Part shown: positions 10,888-20,460 of the stretch, in pieces | Numbering within the stretch: position 1 is the stretch's first letter | Layout: the number at the start of each line of letters is the position of its first letter | Notes under the pieces: model-generated | Told to the model about the DNA's origin: nothing | The model's database searches: none | The model's input: only the letters and a program-made list of their open reading frames with translations | Assembly: GCA_032716605.1 (NCBI GenBank) | Contig: CM064545.1 | Location: 10,378,479-10,442,478, forward strand | Length of the DNA stretch: 64,000 nucleotides | Direction: 5' to 3' | DNA from: Paralithodes platypus | Taxonomy: Eukaryota; Arthropoda; Malacostraca; Decapoda; Lithodidae | Position numbers and translations under genes: made by a program

Positions 10888-12646
10888 GAACTACGAAGAG
10901 TGCATGATGCATTGTGCCGTTGTACAAGGGGAAGGGAGATCGGCAGGAGTGTTTAAGTTATAGAGGTATTAGTTTATTGTCAGTGGTTGGAAAGCTGTAT
11001 GTCAGGGTGTTGATACAGAGGATAATAAAGTGTACGGAAGTTGCAATACGAGAAGAACAGTGCGGTTTTAGGAGGGGAAGAGGGTGCGTGGATCAGATGT
11101 TTGCAGTAAGACAGTTATGCGAGAAGTATTTAGAGAAGCATAAGGAGATATTTTGGGCTTTTATGGACTTGGAAAAAGCGTATGATCGTGTGGACCGTGA
11201 AGCAATGTGGAAGGTGTTAAGGATTTATGAAATAGGAGGAAATTTGTTAGAAGCAGTTAAGAGTTTTTATGAAGGGACCTCATGTGTGAGAGTAGGAATT
11301 GGTGAGTTGAGTGAATGGTTTGAGGTAAAGGTAGGTTTGCGACAGGGTTGTGTAATGTCACCATGGCTGTTTAATATGTTTATGGATGGTGTGGTGAGGG
11401 AGGTGAAAAGGAGAACTATGGGAAGAGGATTGGGTTTAGTAGGAAAGAATGGTAGAGATTGGGAGTTGAATCAGTTGCTGTTCGCTGATGACACAGCATT
11501 GGTGGCGGATTCTGATGAGAAACTGCAGCGGGTAGTCAAAGAGTTTGGTGTGGTTTGTGGAAGGAGGAAACTGAAGGTGAACGTCAATAAAAGTAAGGTA
11601 ATGGTGTGTAATAGGAGAGAGCATAGGGTGAATCTAGATGTGAGGCTGGATGGGGAAATATTGGAACAAGTAGAGTGTTTTAAATATCTAGGAGGAACGA
11701 TAAGCAGCAGTGGAGGTATGGAAGTGGAGGTAAAACAGAGAGTGTGTGAAGGAAGGAAGGTTTTCGGAGCAATGGGAAGTATGTGGAAGACGAGAAATCT
11801 CGGAGTGAAAGTAAAAAGTGCACTGTATCAAGGAATTGTTGTGCCAACAGTGATGTATGGGGCTGAGACATGGGCTCTGAAGAAAAAGGAGAAAAGAGGG
11901 CTGGATGTGATGGAGATCAGCTGCTTGAGGAGTATGTGTGGAGTTACTCGTAGAGACAGATTGAGGAATGAAGAGATACGTAGGAGAGTGGGGCAGCAGG
12001 AACATTTGTCAGCCAGAGTGGACAGAAGGGTGCTGAGCTGGTATGGTTATGTTGAACGAATGGGAGATGAAAGGCTTACAAAGATAATATGTGAGTCAGG
12101 TACAAGGGGAGATAGAAGGGCAGGAAGACCCCCATTGAGATGGAGAGACTGTGTAAGAAAGGCTTTGGATGATAGAGGAATGACTATAGATCAGGCAGGG
12201 GAAGTGGTGGTGGACAGGATTGAGTGGAGAATGCTTGTGAATAGTTGAGTGAACACGTGGTCATTTGGAGTAAGGGGTCGGGCGCAAGTTGGACTAGATA
12301 ATAGTCCATCAGGCGCCTGACCCAGGGAGACGATTAATATGAAAGGTGCGCCTGGAAGTGTGGTGGGAGGGCTTGTGGCTTTAGCTCCGCTGCATGTCTG
12401 CCTGCCGAGATCGGAACCTCTTCGGGTGGTCGGGGGCCGGGGGAGTGCTGGAGTGACCTTGGTGACCCTGGTCTCTGGGTCTTCTCCTGGGTGACCTGGA
12501 TGTGTGTGAGTTTGTGCTTTTTATCTGTGTTTATTTGTTGTTTTATGTTGTTTTTGTGTTTTCCCTGTTCTTGCTCTGTCTTGAGTCGGCTACCCCCAAA
12601 ATGGGGATTGGGCCTGAGCATATAGATAGATAGATAGATAGATAGG
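10888..12646 (+). mobile_element. RTE-like LINE, 5'-truncated, with (ATAG)n tail
   Basis: Contains one long open RT frame (10914-12248), a ~350 bp 3' UTR and an ATAGATAG tail (12619-12644). The last ~520 bp recur at 25497-26004 with only scattered differences, so the family was active recently. The endonuclease and the start of the RT are missing, and the truncation point lies just after the (TTAGG)n tract. Confidence 0.8.
10914..12248 (+). CDS. RTE-like LINE reverse transcriptase, N-terminally truncated, frame open
   Basis: This is the polymerase that would copy LINE RNA at a nicked target. 444 codons are open with no internal stop. It begins inside the first RT block (PLYKGKGDRQECLSYRGISL) at a GTG, so the true start and the endonuclease are lost and it should be read as a fragment. 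Motifs in order: FMDLEKAYDRVDRE (motif A, about residues 83-96), VGLRQGCVMSPWLFN (motif B, about 140-154), LLFADDTALVAD (catalytic motif C, about 188-199), ECFKYLGGTIS (thumb). The C-terminal YGAETWALKKKEKR and SWYGYVERMGDERL blocks are typical of RTE-like and related LINE proteins, and the protein ends in a basic GRPPLRWRDCVRKAL region. The clade is a judgement from these motifs; a phylogeny could move it. Confidence 0.75.
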   Translation: MPLYKGKGDRQECLSYRGISLLSVVGKLYVRVLIQRIIKCTEVAIREEQCGFRRGRGCVDQMFAVRQLCEKYLEKHKEIFWAFMDLEKAYDRVDREAMWKVLRIYEIGGNLLEAVKSFYEGTSCVRVGIGELSEWFEVKVGLRQGCVMSPWLFNMFMDGVVREVKRRTMGRGLGLVGKNGRDWELNQLLFADDTALVADSDEKLQRVVKEFGVVCGRRKLKVNVNKSKVMVCNRREHRVNLDVRLDGEILEQVECFKYLGGTISSSGGMEVEVKQRVCEGRKVFGAMGSMWKTRNLGVKVKSALYQGIVVPTVMYGAETWALKKKEKRGLDVMEISCLRSMCGVTRRDRLRNEEIRRRVGQQEHLSARVDRRVLSWYGYVERMGDERLTKIICESGTRGDRRAGRPPLRWRDCVRKALDDRGMTIDQAGEVVVDRIEWRMLVNS

Positions 12647-12649
12647 TTA

Positions 12650-13143
12650 GAAATTAAGAAACCGGAATTTTGCATAAGGCCGACCGGCCCACAAGAGGCA
12701 TATCCCATTCACACGCAACCCATGTCATTCATATGACTATCAAGTTTGCACTTTAATTTTTTTACCGTTCCTGAGCTAACCACACACTTCCACAACTCTG
12801 TTCCCAAACCAGTGCTTACCTACAGTATATCTTTTCTAAAGCAAAACTTATCCAATTTGAAGCCATCTGAGCGGGTTATCTCGCCGTTATTAAGCCTTAA
12901 TACCTTATTGCTATCTCTCTTATTGATACCTTTCATCAACTTAACTACCTAAATCATATCTCCTATACATCTTCGTCTTTCTAATGAATGCAGGCCAAGG
13001 GTTCTCAGCCTCTTCTCATATGATACATTTCTAACTATGTGCATCATTTGCGTCATTCTTCGTTGGACTGCCTCCAGAGAGTTAATATTCATTCTATAAT
13101 AAGGACACCAACACTGAACACCATAGTCCAAGTGAGGTCTCAC
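12650..13143 (-). mobile_element. CR1-like LINE, 3' fragment
   Basis: On the minus strand it encodes MRPHLDYGVQCWCPYYRM and INSLEAVQRRMTQMMH (12949-13143), the ORF2 C-terminal region. The 3' UTR follows, ending near 12650 with a diverged form of the 3' end at 4871. It is 5'-truncated, and the family is more diverged than the copy at 4871-9770. Confidence 0.75.
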
Positions 13144-13181
13144 ATTAGGCTCAGGTTAGGTTAACTAGAAATATAGTGTAA

Positions 13182-13670
13182 TTAACCCTTCCTCCCCGGG
13201 CTGTCTTAGCTAATGACGGTCGCCCCTACCCGGGCGATATAGCCGAAAAACGTCTAGGCCTAGGCTACCGTATTTATGTTTATTTTCACTGCTAGAACTT
13301 TCCCACTCATCTATAATCGTAGTGCGGTTTTCAATCTGTATTTTGGCATTGAGTAGAGCTCTGTAAGTCAACTGGTTCAGTTGTGATGACGATTTCAGTG
13401 GATCCAATATTGCAGAGATGTTGCCAATATGGGGGCTTTTTAGACACTAATTTCGTCATGACGTCAGAACAATAACATTGAGGAGTCTTCTCCTTCTTGT
13501 TTTCGGAGGAGCGGTGACGAACGCTTGGGTTTGTTGACATACGTCGTACGCACGGCGTTCGGACCAACCTTAATTAGGCTAATAAGCTCATGCCTTAGAT
13601 AAGGCATACCGGGTAGCGGCCCTTCTTTCGTGCTGTCCTTACCTAAGGCAGCCCGGGTAGGAAGGGTTAA
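13182..13670 (+). mobile_element. TTAA-flanked MITE, family 3, with clear inverted ends
   Basis: TTAA at 13182-13185 and 13667-13670 flank 481 bp. The ends are good inverted repeats: CCCTTCCTCCCCGGGCTGTC on the left and, complemented, CCCTTCCTACCCGGGCTGCC on the right; similarity continues for about 27 bases. No transposase is encoded. Size and TTAA are as in families 1 and 2, but the sequence is unrelated beyond the terminal CCCTT. Confidence 0.9.
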
Positions 13671-14437
13671 AGCAAAATATACAAGTACAATATATATAAC
13701 AATATTAAATTTATATAATTCTTAAATAATAGATAATTTAATAATAAATCCTGGATAATAAAGATGCCTAATTAAACAGTATGATAGCATTTCAAAATAT
13801 GCCATTTTTTTCCTGTGCCTTTTTTTTCCTGTGCCTTTTCTTTCCTGTGCCTTTTTTTTCCTGTGCCTTTTTTTTCCGGTGCCTTTTTTTTCCGGTGCCT
13901 TTTTTTCCGGTGCCTTTTTTTTCTGGTGCCTTTTTTTTCCCGGTGCCTTTTCTTTCCTGTGCCTTTTTTTTCCTGTGCCTTTTTTTTCCGGTGCCTTTTT
14001 TTTCCGGTGCCTTTTTTCCCGGTGCCTTTTTTTTCTGGTTCCTTTTTTTTCCGGTGCCTTTTTTTCCTGTGCCTTTTTTTTCCGGTGACTTTTTTCCGGT
14101 GCCTTTTTTTCCGGTGCCCTTTTTTTCCGGTGCCTTTTTTTTCCGGTGACTTTTTTTTCCGGTGCCTTTTTTTTCCGGTGCCCTTTTTTTCCGGTGCCTT
14201 TTTTTTCGGTGCCTTTTTTTTCCTGTGCCTTTTTTTCCGGTGCCTTTTTTTTCCGGTGCCTTTTTTTCCTACATTCGAAATATACGACAGGACAACCTAT
14301 CATTATTGTTTGTGTTCATACTTCAGATCTAAAAGCTTTGGAAGACAGCGAAACGTCTCAATAAGTATTTAGTTTTCTTATGACTGTGTGTATGAATTTT
14401 ATTATGTGTGTATGAAGGAGACACACGGCAGGCTGAG
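13671..14437 (+). repeat. Repeat R1, copy 2, left part
   Basis: The portion right of the minisatellite (14272-14437) matches R1 copy 3 at 27025-27125: ttgttcatac, cagatc, gaaagacagcaaaacg, aataagtattt, ttatgtgtgtatg, gagacacacggcaggctg. It is cut at 14437 by the LTR element and resumes at 20041. Confidence 0.7.
13796..14271 (+). repeat. Minisatellite of TTTTTTTTCCGGTGCC units
   Basis: About 30 units of 14-17 bases, varying mainly in T-run length and in CCGG/CTGG/CCTG. Low-complexity open frames on both strands (Phe/Cys-rich and Lys-rich) are by-products of the array. Confidence 0.95.
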
Positions 14438-14660
14438 TATAATAATAATGTATACACCACTATTGTCCAACACCATATGGCACCACAGACACTTTAGACT
14501 TGCGGGCGCCTCTGGCACCCAGGCCTGTGGAGGCAGCAAGTCCTTCAGTTCACACCAGACTCTCACATAACCAACCAGCGTCTCGGCGCTCCTGTACTCA
14601 ACCCTAGCCAATAAAGGATTGAAGAGTACTGGTGTTATATCTCCATTCATCTTTATTATA
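14438..14660 (+). repeat. 5' LTR (223 bp) with TATAATA...TATTATA ends
   Basis: Differs from the 3' LTR at a single position. It starts TATAATAATAATG and ends TTTATTATA, so the termini are a short inverted repeat but not the usual TG...CA. An AATAAA polyadenylation signal lies at about 14609. Confidence 0.95.
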
Positions 14661-14678
14661 TGGCGCAGTGTATATCAG
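14661..14678 (+). promoter_or_regulatory. Primer-binding site
   Basis: TGGCGCAGTGTATATCAG follows the 5' LTR with no spacer. The leading TGG pairs with a tRNA CCA end; the tRNA was not identified. Confidence 0.7.
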
Positions 14679-14730
14679 TATCTGAACCTACAGGGAGAAC
14701 CTGCACTACCTAGCTGAGGCTGCAGCTGCT

Positions 14731-16140
14731 GTGGAAGCCGGCTTGCCGCCATGCGGTCCCTACCCAGCTACATCTACCTCCCAACCGGTCGAGCCTTCAT
14801 TGCCTGATGCCCTGTCTCCATACCCATCCATCATCTACTTGAATGAAAGGATCGACGCCCTCCAATCGAGTATCGCCACCTTTCTACAGCATCACCAGGA
14901 CCAGCAGCATCTACAACTACAACATCGCCCCGCGACAGCTCCACCACCGCCCCGCCAGGATCTACAACATCGCCCCGCGACAGCTCCACCACCGCCCCGC
15001 CAGGATCTCCAGCCCCACAAGCCTCTACAACATCAGCCCCAGGCCAGTAATGTTACCCACCAGGCTGACCCATCCTTTGCCTCATACCCCACCAGTGATA
15101 CACTTATTCATCCCTCTACACAGACACCCACACCTCATACATCTCCCCATGTCTCAGTGCCCCACCATATGCCAGTTACCCATGTCTCAGTGCCCCACCA
15201 TATGCCAGCTACCCATGTCTCAGTGCCCCACCATATGCCAGTTACCCATGTCTCAGTGCCCCACCATATGCCAGTTATTCCCCACATGTCTTTATTACAT
15301 ATGAACATGACCAATCCCCTTACCCACCCTCTCAAGAGCGAACATCCCACACCCTCCCCAACTGACGGCCAGGCCCACACTGGTGTCGGTAGCGACGGTC
15401 GGTATTACGGCGGCCATTATGCCCCCCCTGGCTATCGTACAGCTGGCACCAACCCTCACGGCGCAGCCCCTTCTGCGCATGACGTCATCATACCACCACC
15501 ACCTCAAGTCCCTTCCTACCCAGCCCAGCCACGCCCCGCCCCGCCCCGCCGGGCTGCCCCTACGCGGCCCCAGGCCGCTTTACATATGCCGGGACACACC
15601 CTACGCAAATTCTGGGCTGATTGGGAGGTCTACAAGCGGCTCGTCCTTCTACCACCTCACAAGGCTACCATCGAGCTCTACCAGACGTGCGACCCTGCCC
15701 TTCAGAGCGCCATATTTGCTCACAATCAGGCGTTCTCCTCATTGCCAGAAATCGACCTAGCAACTCTCATCACACAACTCGTCCACCGACAACGGAACCG
15801 CGCAGCCGCTCACCACCACTTCCGGTCTCTTCTCCAACAACCTACTGAACAGATCCGGGACTACGTCACACGTATTACGGAGGCCACTTTGGACTGTGGC
15901 TTTACCTGCCCCTGTTGCCACACTGATGTCTCTGACGAACACATACGGGACCAAGTGACTATCGGGATTAGTGATTCGTCCCTTCAGCAAGATGTTTTAA
16001 CTAAAGACCGCACCCTACTTACCTTACAAGATGTTATCAACTACTGTGTGGGGTTCGAATCTGCGGCACTCGATCAGACGGCAATGCAACCGGGGGTACA
16101 TGCTGTGAAATCACCATACCAGCGTCTCAAGAGTACTTAG
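14731..16140 (+). CDS. Gag of the young Ty3/gypsy element (ends at a premature-looking stop)
   Basis: Gag forms the particle that packages element RNA. The 469-codon frame has a Pro/His/Gln-rich N-terminal half and a capsid-like second half, roughly residues 290-460 (HTLRKFWADWEVYKRLVLL, YQTCDPALQSAIFAH, LLQQPTEQIRDYVTRITEAT, CGFTCPCCHTDVSDEHIRDQ). Two in-frame tandem repeats are visible: LQHRPATAPPPPRQD twice, and an 11-residue HVSVPHHMPVT unit four times. The frame ends in TAG at 16138, after which the zinc knuckles continue in the same frame. The stop may be a recent mutation, a sequencing error or a readthrough site. I take the ATG at 14731 as the start because it is the first in-frame ATG after the PBS. 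Confidence 0.85.
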   Translation: MEAGLPPCGPYPATSTSQPVEPSLPDALSPYPSIIYLNERIDALQSSIATFLQHHQDQQHLQLQHRPATAPPPPRQDLQHRPATAPPPPRQDLQPHKPLQHQPQASNVTHQADPSFASYPTSDTLIHPSTQTPTPHTSPHVSVPHHMPVTHVSVPHHMPATHVSVPHHMPVTHVSVPHHMPVIPHMSLLHMNMTNPLTHPLKSEHPTPSPTDGQAHTGVGSDGRYYGGHYAPPGYRTAGTNPHGAAPSAHDVIIPPPPQVPSYPAQPRPAPPRRAAPTRPQAALHMPGHTLRKFWADWEVYKRLVLLPPHKATIELYQTCDPALQSAIFAHNQAFSSLPEIDLATLITQLVHRQRNRAAAHHHFRSLLQQPTEQIRDYVTRITEATLDCGFTCPCCHTDVSDEHIRDQVTIGISDSSLQQDVLTKDRTLLTLQDVINYCVGFESAALDQTAMQPGVHAVKSPYQRLKST

Positions 16141-16830
16141 CCACGCCCCGCCCCTATCCAGCCCCCCGCCCAACCCACTCAGCCCCCGTCGCTCGCCCCA
16201 CTACCTCCCAACGTCGGCCCCACTTCATCTCCCACACGTTGCTCCGGGTGTGGCATATCTTCACATTCACAAGCCCAACGATCTTCGAAGTGTCCTGCAT
16301 GGGGCAAGACCTGCACGGCGTGTAATAAACCTAACCACTTTGCCAAGGTTTGTAAATCCACCTCTTCCCAGTGCAGTGGGTGCGGCCTATCCACACACTC
16401 TCGAGCCGAACGCCCATCCAAATGCCCTGCTTGGGGCAAGACCTGCCCGTCGTGCAACAAACTCAACCATTACTCCACAGTTTGTCACTCCACGCCCTCA
16501 CCTTCATCCGCGGCTGTTATCATTGGTACTATCAAACAGGCTGTTAACAAACCACCACCCGCACGGCTCCCCTCCTTGCCCATTACCATTTCTACTGCCA
16601 TGTCGCCCCACTCTCACCCCACCAGCGTCACGGCCCACCCTGACACGGGCGCCCAAGTATCTGTGGCTGGTTTGCAATTAATACTGGCACTGGGCCTCCA
16701 ACGCCACCACCTACAGCCTACTCACCAACGGATCACGGCCGTGGGGGGTCACACTCTCCAGGTCCTGGGTTATATGCCGACTACCATTACCGCCACCGAC
16801 GTTGCCGGCACCCCTACACTACTGATGATG
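16141..16830 (+). pseudogene. Nucleocapsid zinc knuckles and aspartic protease, same frame as gag
   Basis: Continues the gag frame beyond the TAG. Two CCHC knuckles are clear (CTACNKPNHFAKVC and CPSCNKLNHYSTVC). Each is preceded by a Cys/His-rich CSGCG...SKCPAWGKTC segment, a duplicated module that would bind zinc and RNA. The retroviral-type protease follows with the catalytic HPDTGAQVSVAG at about 16639 and a VLGYMP flap-side segment. Around 16820 the coding frame changes by one base (frame 1 to frame 3), where a single base seems to be missing before gatgatgatat. I see no canonical slippery heptamer, so a mutation or sequencing error is likelier than programmed frameshifting. Confidence 0.8.
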
Positions 16831-16931
16831 ATATTTTTATTATTCAGGCACAGTCACCGTTATTTATTAGCATTTCAGCTTGTAGGGCACTACATATCAT
16901 CCCTCCCGACTTCCCCACACCTACCCCCTGC

Positions 16932-19535
16932 ATGACCGCCCACACAGCCCAACCACCACCCACCTTGACCAGGACCCCTCCACCACACCGGCCCACTTCC
17001 CTCCCCTTCCCACCTAACGACCTGCACCTGTCTGACCTTCGTGACTGGTTCTTGTCACAGTTTGCATCTTCAGCATTTAACACCACCAGCGGCCCACTCC
17101 CCACGATGTCTGGCCCTCCCATGCACATCCACATCAAGCCTGGCGCATCTCCACGTGCCGTGCACACCCCTGCCCCTATACCACATCATTGGAAAGCCCA
17201 GGTCAAAGCAGATCTCGACAGGGACGTCGCACTGGGCATTATTGAGCCTGTCCCCATCGGAACCCCTACTACCTGGTGTTCTAGGATGGTGGTTGTCGCC
17301 AAGAAAACTGGACAACCCTGCCGTACAGTTGACCTGCAGGCACTCAACCACGCCTGCCTTCGGGAGACACATCACACCCCGAGCCCATTCAACTTGGCCC
17401 AATCCATCCCTGCAGGCACTCGTAAGACGGTCCTAGACGCCTGGAATGGATACCATGCTGTTCTACTCGACGAATCCAGCAGGGAGGCTACGACTTTTAT
17501 CACAGAATTTGGCCGTTACAGGTATATCAGGGCCCCTCAAGGTTACTTGGCAGCTGGCGACGCCTATACCCGACGCTTCGACGCAATCATACAGGCTGTC
17601 CCTCGTAAGGTGAAGTGTGTCGACGACTCCCTTTTGTGGGACTCTTCAGTCGAGGAGGCATTTTGGCACACTTTTGATTACCTGGCCCTCTGTGCAACCA
17701 ACGGTGTCACTTTCAACCCTGACAAGTTTACCTTCGCCGCCCCTTCAGTTGACTTCGCCGGACTCACCATCACAGACACTGGAATTAAGCCATGCACGTC
17801 CATGATTAAGGCCATCCGTGACTTTCCCACGCCCACAGACATCACGGGAGCCCGGTCGTGGTTTGGTCTCGTTGAACAGGTCGCCTGGGCCTTCAGCATC
17901 AAACCGGAAATGGCGCCCTTCTGGGAACTTGTGCAGTCCAAAACCCCCTTCCACTGGGATGAGGCACTCGACCGTACCTTTGCCACATCTAAGGACCACA
18001 TCACACACCTGGTTGAGGAAGGGGTCTGCTCCTTCGAGATCGGCAGACCCACATGCCTCGCCACAGACTGGAGCAAAACCGGCCTTGGCTTCCTCCTACT
18101 CCAACAACATTGTTCCTGCCCCACCGCATCTGCCCCCACCTGTTGCAAGGTCGGTTGGAAACTTATCTTCGCCGGCTCCCGTTTTACCACACCTGCGGAG
18201 TCTCACTACGCACCCGTCGAAGGCGAGGCTTTAGCAGTGGCTGACGCCCTTGACAGATGCAGAATGTTTGTCCTGGGCTGCCCTGACCTCGTCGTCGTCG
18301 TGGACCACAGACCTCTACTGCACATCCTTAACGACCGGTCCCTTGACAACATACCAAACCCTCGCCTGTTCAAGATTAAGGAACGTACCCTACGATACCA
18401 GTTCATCATTCAACATACGCCTGGCAAATGGCACCGCGGCCCTGATGCTGTCTCCCGCTACCCGACCAGGCTCTCCGCGGACGCCCATGATGTGCATAGT
18501 GCGGCCGCCAGCGAGCTCGATATCCACTCAGTTGCCTTGGCCTCCCTCACCATGCTCGCCGCCATACCTGACCCAGTTGTATCATGGTCTGACCTTAAAT
18601 CTGCCGGCCAACAAGACAGCGAGTATACTTCCCTTCTTCAGACCATCCCCGAGGGCTTCCCGGACTCCAGAGAGGCGACCGCCCCACAACTACGACAGTT
18701 CTGGGGTGTTAGAGACCGCCTCACTTCCGTCGACGGGGTAGCCCTCATGGATCAACGACCAGTCATCCCCCATCATCTTCGGTCCAGAGTTCTCGAGGCC
18801 CTTCACTCAGCTCATCAGGGTATGACTGGCATGAAGGCCCATGCACGTGAGAGTGTTTACTGGCCAGGTATTGACAAGGCCCTACGCAACTGCCTGGATA
18901 CCTGCCACTACTTCCGCGCCCACGCCCCGTCCCAGCCGAAAGAGCCACTCATGTCATCTGACCCACCCCAATGGCCATACGACCAGGTAGCCGCCGATTT
19001 TTTTCAGCACCATGGCAAACACTACCTGGTCTACGTCGATCGCTTCTCCAGCAATGTCCACATCTTCTACCTGCCACCAGGTAAATGTGATGCTCACCAC
19101 CTCATCTCGGCGTGCCGTACCCTCTTCACCCACTACGGAGCACCCCGGGTACTGGCGAGCGATGGTGGGCCCCAGTTCACAGCCGGGGACTTCCAAGAAT
19201 TCCTGGCGCATTGGGGTGTGTCACAGCGGGTCAGCTCTGCGTTCTACCCTCAGTCTAATGGCCGCGCCGAGCTGGCTGTTAAAGCAGCCCGCCGCATCAT
19301 CGCGGACTGTACATCCCCCACTGGCTCTCTAGACAACAACGCCGCAGCCCGCGCCCTCCTCCAATACAGGAACACACCCCTCTCGACCATTGACAAGTCA
19401 CCAGCTCAACTTCTCTTCGGCAGGACCCTACGGGACCACGTCCCCTGCAATCCTGCACTTCTCCACCTCCACCCCCACTGGCTTCTCTCGGCGAAGCTCG
19501 TGAGGCAGCCCTTTTTCACCGTAACGCTGCCCTAG
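16932..19535 (+). CDS. Pol: reverse transcriptase, RNase H and integrase
   Basis: 867 codons from an internal ATG; the true frame extends left to about 16820. RT has a KKTGQPCRTVDLQALN fingers block (about residues 124-139), motif A VLDAWNGYHAVLLDE (about 167-181), motif B APQGYLAAGDA (about 200) and the catalytic CVDDSLLW (about 229), where YVDD is usual. RNase H shows ATDWSKTGLGFLL (about 377), EGEALAVADAL and VVDHRPLL. Integrase has HSAHQG...CLDTC in its zinc domain (about 626-660) and the D,D,E core: VAADFF, VLASDGGPQF and NGRAELAVKAARR. The last codons (KLVRQPFFTVTLP) are out of frame: near 19480 the frame shifts by one base and the integrase C-terminus continues in frame 2. All catalytic residues are present. 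Confidence 0.9.
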   Translation: MTAHTAQPPPTLTRTPPPHRPTSLPFPPNDLHLSDLRDWFLSQFASSAFNTTSGPLPTMSGPPMHIHIKPGASPRAVHTPAPIPHHWKAQVKADLDRDVALGIIEPVPIGTPTTWCSRMVVVAKKTGQPCRTVDLQALNHACLRETHHTPSPFNLAQSIPAGTRKTVLDAWNGYHAVLLDESSREATTFITEFGRYRYIRAPQGYLAAGDAYTRRFDAIIQAVPRKVKCVDDSLLWDSSVEEAFWHTFDYLALCATNGVTFNPDKFTFAAPSVDFAGLTITDTGIKPCTSMIKAIRDFPTPTDITGARSWFGLVEQVAWAFSIKPEMAPFWELVQSKTPFHWDEALDRTFATSKDHITHLVEEGVCSFEIGRPTCLATDWSKTGLGFLLLQQHCSCPTASAPTCCKVGWKLIFAGSRFTTPAESHYAPVEGEALAVADALDRCRMFVLGCPDLVVVVDHRPLLHILNDRSLDNIPNPRLFKIKERTLRYQFIIQHTPGKWHRGPDAVSRYPTRLSADAHDVHSAAASELDIHSVALASLTMLAAIPDPVVSWSDLKSAGQQDSEYTSLLQTIPEGFPDSREATAPQLRQFWGVRDRLTSVDGVALMDQRPVIPHHLRSRVLEALHSAHQGMTGMKAHARESVYWPGIDKALRNCLDTCHYFRAHAPSQPKEPLMSSDPPQWPYDQVAADFFQHHGKHYLVYVDRFSSNVHIFYLPPGKCDAHHLISACRTLFTHYGAPRVLASDGGPQFTAGDFQEFLAHWGVSQRVSSAFYPQSNGRAELAVKAARRIIADCTSPTGSLDNNAAARALLQYRNTPLSTIDKSPAQLLFGRTLRDHVPCNPALLHLHPHWLLSAKLVRQPFFTVTLP

Positions 19536-19822
19536 CCACATACTATAATGCTTCAGCCCGGCCTTTATCACCACTCCACGTCGGTGACCGGGTCTCCATC
19601 CAGAACCAGGGGGGCAACAACCCGACACGGTGGAACAAGACTGGCACTGTAGTGGAGGTGCATCCACACCGCCAGTATACCATCCGGGTGGATGGGTCGG
19701 GGCGAGCCACACTCCGCAACCGCCGCTTCCTACGACAGCTTCGTCTACCGCCCTCCACTCAACCTACACCGCCCGACTTCACCATCGCCTCGTCGGACGC
19801 CAATAGGGGGGAGGAGATATAA
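19484..19822 (+). pseudogene. Integrase C-terminal domain, shifted frame
   Basis: Starts EAREAALFHRNAALATYYN and reaches the SH3-like C-terminal block HVGDRVSIQNQGG, WNKTGTVVEVHPHRQYTIRV and TLRNRRFLRQL. The frame stops at a TAA within the first bases of the 3' LTR. It belongs to the Pol frame that is interrupted near 19480. The GDRV...GTV pattern is that of the integrase tail in this type of Ty3/gypsy Pol. Confidence 0.8.
19804..19817 (+). promoter_or_regulatory. Polypurine tract
   Basis: AGGGGGGAGGAGA directly precedes the 3' LTR and would prime plus-strand DNA. Confidence 0.8.
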
Positions 19823-20040
19823 TAATAATGTATACACCACTATTGTCCAACACCATATGGCACCACAGACACTTTAGACTTGCGGGTGCCTCTGGCACCC
19901 AGGCCTGTGGAGGCAGCAAGTCCTTCAGTTCACACCAGACTCTCACATAACCAACCAGCGTCTCGGCGCTCCTGTACTCAACCCTAGCCAATAAAGGATT
20001 GAAGAGTACTGGTGTTATATCTCCATTCATCTTTATTATA
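19818..20040 (+). repeat. 3' LTR (223 bp)
   Basis: Identical to the 5' LTR except for one C/T difference; followed by the CTGAG target duplication. Confidence 0.95.
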
Positions 20041-20460
20041 CTGAGTGTAACGAGTGTCTGACCCAAATCCAAAAGAGTGACAAGGAGCCAAATTCAAGGA
20101 ATGTGTGGTTAAAAATGCCTGGACACAAGGAATATATAGCAGTCTAAGTCATATGATGAAGGCAAAATTAATTAAGGGATAGAGTTTGTTGAGTAGAAGA
20201 AAGACCAAGAAGAACACTGAAGGTTGTAATACTGATAGAAGAGTGAAATATATCAGTCTTTGCTTGTCAACTGGTCAACACATAACGAAAAGGACCTTGA
20301 TAACTAAAATGCATAAATGGAAAGATTATAGAGCATTCAAATCCAAAAAAAAATAAAAATAGCATAAACAGTGTTCTTCTTGTTAGCATTTTAATAAATT
20401 ACGATTTATTATAATTATGTAGGACTTTTGATGTTATAGTAGTTGACATAAAATGTATAC
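20041..20460 (+). repeat. Repeat R1, copy 2, right part
   Basis: Aligns with R1 copy 3 (27125-27580 plus 29607-29670): gccaaattcaa, gcagtctaagtcata, gagtttgttgagtagaaga, cttgtcaactggtcaaca, taaattacgatt, aattatgtaggactttt. It lacks about 140 bases present in copy 3 (27295-27410). Similarity ends near 20455. Confidence 0.8.

Larger units (their letters stand above)
14433..20045 (+). mobile_element. Ty3/gypsy LTR retrotransposon, complete and very young, with 5 bp target duplication
   Basis: The direct repeats 14433-14437 and 20041-20045 (CTGAG) flank a 5603 bp element with 223 bp LTRs that differ at one base (C/T, about 14516 versus 19896). The order is LTR, PBS, gag, zinc knuckles, protease, RT, RNase H, integrase, PPT, LTR. 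It resembles the Pol type often annotated in invertebrates as K02A2.6-like; there is no chromodomain and no env. Despite its youth the coding region carries a stop (16138) and two frame changes (about 16820 and 19480). Confidence 0.95.

Noticed and set aside
13722..14372. Long open frames rich in Phe/Cys (plus strand) or Lys/Arg (minus strand)
   Set aside because: They are translations of the TTTTTTTTCCGGTGCC minisatellite; no start context, no domain, open in several frames at once.
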